From Nonomuraea helvata (GTDB lineage Bacteria > Actinomycetota > Actinomycetes > Streptosporangiales > Streptosporangiaceae): 64,000 nucleotides of DNA. The position numbers and the translations under genes were made by a program. A model generated the notes under the pieces. The model saw nothing but the letters and a program-made list of their open reading frames with translations. It ran no database searches and had not been told where the DNA came from. This document shows positions 48,251-56,532 of this stretch, in pieces; the stretch's first letter is position 1; each line of letters starts with the position of its first letter. The stretch covers positions 2,976,001 through 3,040,000 of the forward strand of contig NZ_BAAAXV010000009.1 in the NCBI RefSeq assembly GCF_039535785.1. Reading direction: 5' to 3'.

Positions 48251-49834
48251 GTGCGCATGGTGAGGAACTGGGGGGTTTCCGCGCAGCGCCTGGTCCCGCC
48301 GATGCAGGGGACCACTCTGGTGGGCTGGGCCGGGCCGCTCCTGGTCGCGCTCTTCGGCGGCCTCCTGCGCTTCATCAGGCTCGGCGAGCCCAACGCGGTC
48401 GTCTTCGACGAGACGTTCTACGCCAAGGACGCGTACTCGCTGCTCAGGTACGGCGTCGAACGCACCATGCTCGGCGACTCCAAGAACCCGGTCGCCGACC
48501 AGCGCCTCATCGCCGGCAACCTGGACATCTTCAAGCACTGCCCGCAGCCGGACGACTGCGCCTCGTTCGTGGCGCATCCGCCGCTGGGCAAGTGGATGAT
48601 CGCCGTGGGGGAGTGGCTGTTCGGGATGAACCCGTTCGGCTGGCGCTTCGCCGCCGCCCTGATCGGCACGCTCTCCATTCTGATCATGGCCAGGGTGGCG
48701 CGCAGGATGACGCGCTCGACGCTGCTGGGGTGCCTGGGCGGGCTGCTGCTCTCGCTCGACGGGCTCCACCTGGTGCTGTCGCGTACGGCCGTGCTGGACA
48801 TCTTCCTGATGTTCTGGGTGCTGGCCGGGTTCGCCTGCCTGGTGACCGACCGCGACTGGGCGCGGAAACGGCTGGCCGACCTGCACGAGAGCGGGGCGGT
48901 CACCCGGCTGGGGCTCAGGCCGTGGCGGCTGGCCGCCGGGTTCTGCCTGGGGGCCGCCTGCGCGGTGAAGTGGTCGGGGATCTTCTTCCTCATCGCGTTC
49001 GCGATCATGAGCCTGATGTGGGACGCGGGGGCCAGGCGGGCGCTCGGCCCGCGCGGGGCCTACCGGGGGACACTCTCGTACGACCTGCCGGGCGCGCTCG
49101 CCGCGATGGCGGTCGTGCCGGCGCTGACGTACCTGGTGTCGTGGACCGGCTGGTTCGCCGGTGCGGGCGGCTGGGGGCGCAACTGGGGCCAGGCCACCTC
49201 GTCCGGGCCGGTGTTCTTCGTGGCCGACTCGCTGCGGTCATGGGCGCAGTATCACCTCGACGTGCTCGGCTACCACAGCAACCTGCACGAATACCATCCG
49301 TACATGTCGGAGCCCTGGACGTGGCCGCTGCTGATCCGGCCGGTCTCCTTCTACTACCCGCCGGACGTGCCGCCGTCGGCGTGCGGGGCCGACGCCTGCT
49401 CACAGGCCGTGGACGGCGTCGGCACCCCGGCCCTGTGGTACGCCGCCCTGCTGGCCCTTGTCGGCCTCGTCGCCTGGTACGTGGCCACGCGCGACTGGCG
49501 GGCCGGGGCGGCGCTGCTGGGTTACGCGGCCGGCTGGCTGCCGTGGTTCTACTACGCCATCGCCGACAACCGGACGATGTACCTGTTCTACATGATCCCG
49601 ATCGTGCCGTTCATGGTGCTGGCGCTCGTGCTGATGGCGGGGCTGGCGCTGGGCAGGCAGGACGCCCCCGCTCCCCGGCGGGCGGTCGGGGCCGCGACGG
49701 TGGGGGCGTTCGCGCTCATCGTGCTGGTCAACTTCTGGTGGCTCTACCCGGTGCTGACCGCCGAGACGATCACACACGCAGAGTGGTGGTCTCGGATGCT
49801 GATGTCCTCCTGGGTGACCACCGCGCCCAAGTGA
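48251..49834 (+). CDS. Protein O-mannosyltransferase (PMT, GT39), copy 2
   Basis: A 527-residue paralogue of the enzyme at 45692-47323, with about 11 helices. The Asp-Glu motif VVFDETFYAKDAYSL, CASFVAHPPLGKWMIAVGEW and SRTAVLDIFLMFWVLAGFA are conserved, so it should be catalytically competent. The start may be GTG 48251, ATG 48257 or GTG 48260; the first is 2 bp after the rsmI stop, so translation is coupled. It probably mannosylates secreted proteins. The last 65 bp overlap the convergent glycosyltransferase gene. Confidence 0.92.
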   Translation: MRMVRNWGVSAQRLVPPMQGTTLVGWAGPLLVALFGGLLRFIRLGEPNAVVFDETFYAKDAYSLLRYGVERTMLGDSKNPVADQRLIAGNLDIFKHCPQPDDCASFVAHPPLGKWMIAVGEWLFGMNPFGWRFAAALIGTLSILIMARVARRMTRSTLLGCLGGLLLSLDGLHLVLSRTAVLDIFLMFWVLAGFACLVTDRDWARKRLADLHESGAVTRLGLRPWRLAAGFCLGAACAVKWSGIFFLIAFAIMSLMWDAGARRALGPRGAYRGTLSYDLPGALAAMAVVPALTYLVSWTGWFAGAGGWGRNWGQATSSGPVFFVADSLRSWAQYHLDVLGYHSNLHEYHPYMSEPWTWPLLIRPVSFYYPPDVPPSACGADACSQAVDGVGTPALWYAALLALVGLVAWYVATRDWRAGAALLGYAAGWLPWFYYAIADNRTMYLFYMIPIVPFMVLALVLMAGLALGRQDAPAPRRAVGAATVGAFALIVLVNFWWLYPVLTAETITHAEWWSRMLMSSWVTTAPK

Positions 49835-51317
49835 CGCCCTTGCGCAGCGTGATCGCCGCCGCGACGCACGCCAGGGGGATGGCCGGAAGCACGTACCGGT
49901 AGTCGAACTCCGCCGTCGCCGCCGGCGCGAGCAGCAGCCCCACCGAGCCCAGCCACGGCAGCACCACCGGGCCGCCGAACTTCCGCCACCTGACCACGAC
50001 GCCGTACAGGCCGATCAGCAGGATCCCGCCGAGCATGATGCCGCGCAGGTAGAACACCTGCTGGTAGCCCTGCATGATCTCGGCCCACGGCGACACGATC
50101 CGCGTCTCCGGCGGGCCCTGCTCGTAGCTGAACGCGTCGGTGTCGGTCCGGCCGCCCTGGTACGACGGCCACTTCGGCAGCCGCTTGGGCTGGCCGCTCT
50201 CGTCGGGGTCGTACCACGGCTTGAACTCGTACATGCTGTACGTCGACGGGTCCGGGAAGCGCGGCCGCGACCAGTGGAACGAGCGGAAGAAGTCACGGGT
50301 GACCACCCTCAGGTAGTCGCCCGGCTGCGACAGGATCGCCCGGGTGGCGAACGCGCTGGCGGCGTCGTTGGTGATCTCGGTGAACTTCTTGTTGGCGCCC
50401 CACCGGTGCAGCACCTCGCCCGTGCCCGTGCCGTCGCCGTTGCCCTGACCCCACAGGTACCACTGCGCGTACTCCTTGCGCTCGCTGATCGGGTCGTTGA
50501 TGCACAGCAGCAGGAGCTGGACCTCCTTGTACTTGTCGATGTGCATCTTGTTGCAGTCGGCGAAGATGGACGTGCGCATGTAGAGGATGAGGCCGTCGCT
50601 GTTGGTCATCGCGAACTTCCCGTACGCGGAGGCGAACCAGCCCATGTAGGCGAGGACCGGGATCATGGAGGCCGTGATGACGGCGGTGATCGGGCGCCAG
50701 CCGGTCCGCTTGACCAGCAGGTAGAGCACCACCAGCGCCAGGATGGGCAGGCCGATCGAGCGTGTCAGCCACGTCAGCGCCAGCAGCAGGCCGACCACCG
50801 CGCCCGCCTGCCACGACAGCCGCCGCTTCCACAGCACCAGCGTGATCACGCCCACCACGAGCAGCGTGAACATGGTGTCGGACATCACCATCTGCTCGAG
50901 CTGGATCTGGTACGCGTCGAACAGCATCGGCGCCGCCGCCAGCGTGGCGCCCCACTTCGGCAGCCTGAACTTGATCCGCAGCAGCGCGTAGATCAGGCAG
51001 GCCGTGGCCAGGCCCATCAGGTGCTGGGTGAAGATCGCCAGCGTGAAGCTGTGGAACGGCTTGAGCAGCAGCAGCCAGAAGCTGTAGCCGTCCGGCCTGA
51101 TCGGGTGCGGCCTCGGGTGCAGCGCCACCGAGACGTACTCGTACGAGTCGTTGAACCACATGGCCGGGCCGTATCCGAGCATGGTGATGAGCCGCAGCAC
51201 GGCGCCGACGCCGAAAGCCGCGGCGAACACCCGATGCCGGCGCACCATGGACAGCACGCGAGCTGTCCGGCCAGGGGCGGAGTGGTCCACAGGAGTAATC
51301 TCCGCGACGCTCACCAT
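49770..51317 (-). CDS. GT-C-fold membrane glycosyltransferase
   Basis: A 515-residue membrane protein with about 10 helices and large extracytoplasmic loops, of the ArnT/GT39-like GT-C superfamily: WFNDSYEYVSVALHPRPHPIRP near the first loop contains the Asp that binds polyprenyl-phosphate sugar in such enzymes, and FTQHLMGLATACLIYALLRI is a typical helix. It probably transfers a sugar to a lipid or protein outside the membrane. ATG 51317 begins the N-terminal cytoplasmic segment. It is divergent from the GT2 gene, which could supply its polyprenyl-phosphate sugar donor, but that pairing is inferred only from position. Confidence 0.8.
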   Translation of the reverse strand: MVSVAEITPVDHSAPGRTARVLSMVRRHRVFAAAFGVGAVLRLITMLGYGPAMWFNDSYEYVSVALHPRPHPIRPDGYSFWLLLLKPFHSFTLAIFTQHLMGLATACLIYALLRIKFRLPKWGATLAAAPMLFDAYQIQLEQMVMSDTMFTLLVVGVITLVLWKRRLSWQAGAVVGLLLALTWLTRSIGLPILALVVLYLLVKRTGWRPITAVITASMIPVLAYMGWFASAYGKFAMTNSDGLILYMRTSIFADCNKMHIDKYKEVQLLLLCINDPISERKEYAQWYLWGQGNGDGTGTGEVLHRWGANKKFTEITNDAASAFATRAILSQPGDYLRVVTRDFFRSFHWSRPRFPDPSTYSMYEFKPWYDPDESGQPKRLPKWPSYQGGRTDTDAFSYEQGPPETRIVSPWAEIMQGYQQVFYLRGIMLGGILLIGLYGVVVRWRKFGGPVVLPWLGSVGLLLAPAATAEFDYRYVLPAIPLACVAAAITLRKGVTWARWSPRRTSASETTTLRV

Positions 51318-51416
51318 GGTGTAAAGAATGCCAGTCGTTTTTGGGTCTTGACCCGAACACCATGGGGCAGAGGGCATGATGGTTCACTGGAACAGCCTTA
51401 ACTGAAGGGTAGACAC

Positions 51417-52637
51417 GTGGAACTGACGGTGGTCATGCCCTGCCTCAATGAGGCGGAGACCGTGGAAGTCTGTGTGCGCAAGGCACTGGCGTGCATGGCG
51501 GAGCACGGCATCGAGGGCGAAGTGCTGATCGCCGACAACGGCAGCACGGACGGCTCGCAACAGCTCGCCCGCGACGCCGGCGCCCGCGTGGTCCACGTCG
51601 ACGAGAAGGGCTACGGCAACGCCCTCATGGGCGGGATCAGGGCGGCGCGCGGCAAGTACGTCATCATGGGCGACGCCGACGACTCCTATGACTTCACCTC
51701 GCTGCTGCCGTTCGTCGAGCAACTGCGCGACGGCGCCGACCTGGTGATGGGAAACCGCTTCAAGGGCGGCATTTCACCCGGCGCCATGCCGCCGCTCCAC
51801 CGCTACCTCGGCAACCCGGTGCTGTCGTTCATCGGCCGGCTGTTCTTCCCGTCGGCGATCGGCGACTTCCACTGCGGGCTGCGCGGCTTCCGGCGCGACT
51901 CGATCCTGCGGCTGCAGCTGCAGACGGGCGGCATGGAGTTCGCCTCCGAGATGGTGGTGCGCTCCACGCTCTCCGGGCTGGACGTGCGCGAGGTCCCCAC
52001 GACGCTCTCGCCCGACGGCCGCTCCCGCCCGCCGCACCTGCGCTCCTGGCGCGACGGCTGGCGCCACCTGCGCTTCCTGCTCCTCTACAGCCCGAAGTGG
52101 CTGTTCTTCTACCCCGGCGTCCTCATGATGCTCCTCGGCCTCGTCGCCGGGACGGCGCTGACGTTCGGGCCGGTGGAGATCGGCGAGCTGGCCTTCGACG
52201 TCGACACCCTGGTCGGGTCGTCCGCTCTGGTGGTCATCGGCTTCCAGGCGGCGCTGTTCGCGGTGTTCACCAAGGTGTACGCGGCCGAGGAGGGCTTCCT
52301 GCCGGAGTCGCCGCGCATCCGCAAGCTGATCGACGTGGTGAGCCTGGAGAAGGGCCTCGTGGTCGGCGGCCTGCTGGCGCTCGCCGGTCTGGTCGGCCTG
52401 GTGATGTCGCTGGTCCACTGGCAGGTGCGCAGCTTCGGTGAGCTGGACCCGCGCGAGTCGCTGCGCATCGTGGTGCCCTCCGCCACCGCGCTGATCATGA
52501 GCTTCCAGACGATCTTCGCCTCGCTCTTCGTCAGCATCCTGGGCATCCGGCGCACCCGGGAGAGCTCCATCGACGTCGCAGCCAAGGCCGCCGAGGAGGC
52601 CGCTGAAGCGGTCTCCCTGGAGAACTCCAAGCACTGA
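51417..52637 (+). CDS. GT2 glycosyltransferase with C-terminal membrane domain (GtrB/DPM1-like)
   Basis: A 406-residue protein. The GT-A domain (1-235) has LTVVMPCLNEAETVEVCVRKAL, EVLIADNGSTDGS and GDADDSYDF, whose Asp residues bind metal and nucleotide sugar. Two to four C-terminal helices follow (about 225-380). The layout matches dolichol-phosphate sugar synthases of the GtrB/DPM type, which make polyprenyl-phosphate sugars. It may provide the donor for the neighbouring PMT or GT-C enzymes. GTG 51417 follows GAAGGG. A strong terminator follows it. Confidence 0.85.
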   Translation: MELTVVMPCLNEAETVEVCVRKALACMAEHGIEGEVLIADNGSTDGSQQLARDAGARVVHVDEKGYGNALMGGIRAARGKYVIMGDADDSYDFTSLLPFVEQLRDGADLVMGNRFKGGISPGAMPPLHRYLGNPVLSFIGRLFFPSAIGDFHCGLRGFRRDSILRLQLQTGGMEFASEMVVRSTLSGLDVREVPTTLSPDGRSRPPHLRSWRDGWRHLRFLLLYSPKWLFFYPGVLMMLLGLVAGTALTFGPVEIGELAFDVDTLVGSSALVVIGFQAALFAVFTKVYAAEEGFLPESPRIRKLIDVVSLEKGLVVGGLLALAGLVGLVMSLVHWQVRSFGELDPRESLRIVVPSATALIMSFQTIFASLFVSILGIRRTRESSIDVAAKAAEEAAEAVSLENSKH

Positions 52638-52660
52638 TCCCCTGCCTCCTACCGACCTCG

Positions 52661-52683
52661 CGGCGCCCACTGTGTGGGCGCCG
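52661..52683 (+). terminator. Intrinsic-type hairpin after the GT2 gene
   Basis: CGGCGCCCAC (52661-52670) pairs perfectly with GTGGGCGCCG (52674-52683) around a TGT loop, 23 bp after the stop and before the metG promoter region. A short T-rich stretch follows. Confidence 0.8.
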
Positions 52684-52774
52684 TTCCCATTTGCCCACAG
52701 GCCCGCCGGAGAGGGACGTGTCGTGTGGGGGAAGTGGGTTCGATGCGGGATGGGAGACCCGTAGGCTTAGGACT

Positions 52775-54557
52775 ATGTCCCAGCACATCTTGACCGCCGT
52801 CGCGTGGCCGTACGCTAACGGCCCCCGCCACATCGGGCACGTCTCCGGGTTCGGCGTGCCGTCCGACGTCTTCAGCCGCTACCAGCGGATGGCGGGCAAC
52901 AAGGTGCTGATGGTGTCAGGCACCGACGAGCACGGCACGCCCATCCAGGTGCAGGCCGACAAGGAGGGCGTGAGCGCCAGGGAGCTGGCCGACCGCTACA
53001 ACCGCGTCATCGCCGAGGACCTCACCGGGCTGGGGCTCTCCTACGACCTGTTCACCAGGACCACGACGAAAAAACCACTACGCCGTCACCCAAGAGATCT
53101 TCAAGGGCCTCTACGACAACGGCTATATCTTCCCCAGGACCACGATGGGGGCGATCTCGCCCTCGACCGGCCGCACGCTGCCCGACCGCTACATCGAGGG
53201 CACCTGCCCGATCTGCGGTTACGACGGCGCGCGCGGCGACCAGTGTGACAACTGCGGCAACCAGCTCGACCCGATCCAGCTGATCAACCCCAAGAGCCGC
53301 ATCAACGGCGAGACCCCCACGTTCGTCGAGACCGAGCACTTCATGCTCGACCTGCCCGCCTTCGCCGAGGTGCTCGGCTCCTACCTGCAGTCCAAGCAGG
53401 GCGAGTGGCGGCCCAACGTGCTGAAGTTCGCGCTCAACCTGCTCGGCGACCTGCAGCCGCGCGCGATCAGCCGCGACCTCGACTGGGGCGTGCCGATCCC
53501 GCTCGACGGCTGGCGCGACCAGCCCAACAAGCGGCTGTACGTCTGGTTCGACGCGGTGATCGGCTACCTGTCGGCCTCCATCGAGTGGGCCAGGCGCTCG
53601 GGCGACCCCGACGCGTGGCGCGCGTGGTGGCAGAATCCCGACGCCCGCGGCTACTACTTCATGGGCAAGGACAACATCGTCTTCCACGCCGAGATCTGGC
53701 CGGCGATGCTGTTGGGCTACAGCGGGCAGGGTGCGCGCGACGGCTCGGCGGGCTCGCTCGGTGCGCTCAACGTGCCCTCCGAGGTGGTCTCGAGCGAGTT
53801 CCTGACCATGGAGGGCAAGAAGTTCTCCTCGTCCAGGCAAGTAGTAATTTACGTACGAGATTTCCTGGCGCGTTACGACGCCGACGCGCTGCGCTACTAC
53901 ATCGCGGTGGCAGGCCCGGAAAATCAGGACACCGACTTCACCTGGCAGGAGTTCGTCAACCGCAACAACGGCGAGTTGGTGGCAGCCTGGGGCAATCTGG
54001 TCAATCGGTCGATCTCGATGGCGGCGAAGAACTTCGGAGTCGTGCCGGAGCCGGGCGACCTGACCGACGCCGACCGGGCGCTGCTGGAGCGCTCGCGCAA
54101 CGCGTTCGCGCCGGTGGGCGCGGAGCTGAACAGGTCGCGCTTCAAGAACGCGATCACCGAGGCGTTCGACGTGGTCCGCGAGGCCAACAAATACCTGGCC
54201 GAGCAGGAGCCGTGGAAGCTCAAGGAGGACCCGGAGCGGCAGAAGTCGATCCTGCACGTCGCGCTCCAGGTCGTCGACGACGCCAAGACGATGCTCACGC
54301 CGTTCCTGCCCGGCTCGTCCAACAAGGTCTACTCCATGCTCGGCGGCGAGGGCGTGTGGGCCGGCATGCCGGAGATGCGCGACGTCGACGAGGACGGCGG
54401 CACTCCGTACCCGGTGATCACCGGCGACTACGACGGGGCGGCCCGCTGGGAGCACCGGCCGATCAAGCCGGGCACGCCGCTCGCGCCGCCCGTGCCGCTG
54501 TTCAAGAAGCTCGACCCCAAGGTCGTGGACGAGGAGCTGGCCCGACTGGGCGAGTAG
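52775..54557 (+). CDS. metG: Methionyl-tRNA synthetase with a +1 frameshift
   Basis: A class I synthetase that charges tRNA-Met; about 593 residues if one base is removed. The first frame has AVAWPYANGPRHIGHVSGF (HIGH motif) and stays in frame until about 53070; the rest is in the next frame (EGKKFSSSRQ for KMSKS, C-x2-C-x8-C-x2-C zinc knuckle in CPICGYDGARGDQCDNCG). The switch is at a run of six A at 53069-53074: reading five A gives TKNHYAVTQEIF, the expected protein. The gene is essential, so a sequencing error in a homopolymer is the simplest cause; transcriptional slippage is possible. Downstream reading as a separate protein would lack the catalytic N-terminus. Confidence 0.9.
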
Positions 54558-54579
54558 ATCGGGCGCTACCTTGGATGGC

Positions 54580-55434
54580 GTGACTAAGCTTCCTGCCGCG
54601 CCGGAGCCGCTCTCCGCCCCTGTGTTCGACAGCCACTGCCACCTCGACATCATGGTCGGCAACAGGCAGGCGTCGTCCGGCGACCCGGTGGCGCAGGCCG
54701 CGCAGGCGGCGGAGGCCAGCGTGCGCGGCATCCTCGACGAGGCCAGGGCGGTCGGCGTGACCCGGCTGGTCACGATCGGCTACGACCTGAAGTCGTCCCG
54801 GTGGAACGCCGAGGTCGCGGCCGAGCAGGAGGGCGTGTACGCCGGGGTGGCCATCCACCCGAACGAGGCCCATGAGGCCACCCCGGAGGTCCTGGCCGAG
54901 ATCGAGAGGCTGGCGCGGCAGCCGGAGGTGCGCGCGGTGGGGGAGACCGGGCTCGACTACTTCCGCGACTGGGCGAGCAAGGAGGACCAGCACGCGAGCT
55001 TCCGCGCGCACATCGAGATCGCCAAGCGCACCGGCAAGGCCCTGGTCATCCACGACCGCGACGCGCACGACGACGTGCTCAAGGTGCTGAGCGACGAGGG
55101 CGCGCCGGACAAGGTCGTCTTCCACAGCTTCTCAGGCGACGCCGAAATGGCGAAAAAGTGTGTCGAAGCTGGATATTTCATGTCTTTCTCCGGGCCGGTC
55201 ACGTACAAGAACGCCGGCTATCTCCGAGAGGCCGCCCACGTCGCGCCCCCGGAGCTCATGCTGGTCGAGACCGACGCCCCCTACCTGCCGCCGGTCCCGC
55301 ACCGGGGCAAGCCGAACGCCCCCTACCTCATCCCTCTCACCATGCGCTGCCTGGCGGAGGTCAAAGGGGTCCATCCGGATCGGCTGTGTGAGGCGATCAG
55401 CGCCAACGGAGTCACAGTCTTCGGCGAGTGGTGA
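54580..55434 (+). CDS. tatD: TatD-family metal-dependent DNase
   Basis: A 284-residue TIM-barrel hydrolase. VFDSHCHLDIM (HxH metal ligands), AVGETGLDYF (Glu), VIHDRDAHDDVL (His) and LVETDAPYLPPVPHRG (Asp) are all present. TatD proteins are 3'-5' exonucleases for oxidised or single-stranded DNA. GTG 54580 is preferred to the TTG at 54571, as the conserved sequence starts soon after. It follows metG by 22 bp and probably belongs to its operon, as in most actinobacteria. Confidence 0.93.
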   Translation: MTKLPAAPEPLSAPVFDSHCHLDIMVGNRQASSGDPVAQAAQAAEASVRGILDEARAVGVTRLVTIGYDLKSSRWNAEVAAEQEGVYAGVAIHPNEAHEATPEVLAEIERLARQPEVRAVGETGLDYFRDWASKEDQHASFRAHIEIAKRTGKALVIHDRDAHDDVLKVLSDEGAPDKVVFHSFSGDAEMAKKCVEAGYFMSFSGPVTYKNAGYLREAAHVAPPELMLVETDAPYLPPVPHRGKPNAPYLIPLTMRCLAEVKGVHPDRLCEAISANGVTVFGEW

Positions 55435-55515
55435 CCATCTTTCGGTGAACCCGCCGAAGCGGTGGGTGACGCCTCGCTAACGTTCGGGCGGTCCTGACCG
55501 TACCGGAGGTGGTTC

Positions 55516-56424
55516 GTGCGAGGAAAAAGGCGTGCGCCGCGTCCGCCGATCCCCTGGCGTTCACCGTGGACGCCGGTCGTGTGCCTGGCGGGCGCCGCGG
55601 CGCTCGGGGCACTTGTGGCGGTGTCGTCCCTGGTCAAAGAGGTCGTCGTGATCGTCGACGGGCAGCGCACGGAGGTCCGCGCGTTCGCGGGGACCGTGCG
55701 CGACGTGCTCGCCGAGGCCGGCGTCTCGGTGGGGTACGGCGACGCCGTGCGCCCGGCCGCGCAGGAGGACGTCGCCGACGGGTCCACCATCGAGGTACGC
55801 CACGCGCGCCCGATCACCCTGACTCTGGACGGCCACACCAGCAGGCACCTGGTCACCGCCACGAACGTCGGCGATGCCCTGGCCCAGCTCGACCTCACCC
55901 CGGCGGCCGGGCAGGCGTCCGCGCCGCCGTACGACGCGGTGCCGCTGTCGGGGATGCGGCTCACCTTCTACACCAGGCGCAGGGTGTACGTGGTCGCGGG
56001 CACCGCCCGGATCACCTCGCACACCACCGCCAGGACGGTACGCGACGTGCTCAGGCAGAACCTGGTCCCGCTGCGCCGCGGCTACGTGGTGACGCCGCCG
56101 CTCGACAGCTTCCCCAAGGACGGAACGGTCATCACGGTGGCGCCGCCGCACACCATCCCGATCCGCCCGGACGTCATGGCGCTCGACTGGCAGGCGCTGG
56201 CCGCGTGCCTGGCCAACGGCGACCCCCTGGCGTACAACCCGGACGGGCCCTACTACGGGATGTACCAGTTCAGTCTGCCGGTGTGGGAGGCCGTGGGCGG
56301 GATGGGGCTGCCCAGCAGTTGGCCGGTGGAGGAGCAGACGTACCGGGCCCAGGTGCTCTACCAGCAGATGGGCGACCGGTGGCAGACCCAGTGGCCGACC
56401 TGCGGCGACCGCCTGCTCAGCTGA
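55516..56424 (+). CDS. RpfB-like DUF348 protein with an altered Rpf catalytic site
   Basis: A 302-residue secreted or membrane-tethered protein: an N-terminal signal/anchor helix (about 18-40), three DUF348 units (about 42-80, 98-128, 155-190; for example VVVIVDGQRTEVRAFAGTVR) and a resuscitation-promoting-factor-type C-terminal domain (225-300). Rpf enzymes cleave peptidoglycan with a Glu in the CESGG motif; here the segment is WQALAACLANGDPLAYN, with Leu232 at the Glu position, while both disulphide Cys (231 and 296) and YYGMYQFS are kept. Enzymatic activity is therefore doubtful. No G5 domain is present. GTG 55516 has GGAGG six nt upstream. It follows tatD by 81 bp. Confidence 0.85.
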   Translation: MRGKRRAPRPPIPWRSPWTPVVCLAGAAALGALVAVSSLVKEVVVIVDGQRTEVRAFAGTVRDVLAEAGVSVGYGDAVRPAAQEDVADGSTIEVRHARPITLTLDGHTSRHLVTATNVGDALAQLDLTPAAGQASAPPYDAVPLSGMRLTFYTRRRVYVVAGTARITSHTTARTVRDVLRQNLVPLRRGYVVTPPLDSFPKDGTVITVAPPHTIPIRPDVMALDWQALAACLANGDPLAYNPDGPYYGMYQFSLPVWEAVGGMGLPSSWPVEEQTYRAQVLYQQMGDRWQTQWPTCGDRLLS

Positions 56425-56532
56425 CCGTCGGAGCCTTGGGGCCCTGGGCCGGGGCCGCCCACCTCCTCCTTGTCTCCCCGAAGGCCCCTGGCACACGTCG
56501 GCGGCGCAGGACACTTATGGCGGGACGCCCTG

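Noticed and set aside
53145..54557. A separate metG-like gene
   Set aside because: It lacks the HIGH half and joins the upstream frame by one base at the A run, so it is one frameshifted gene.
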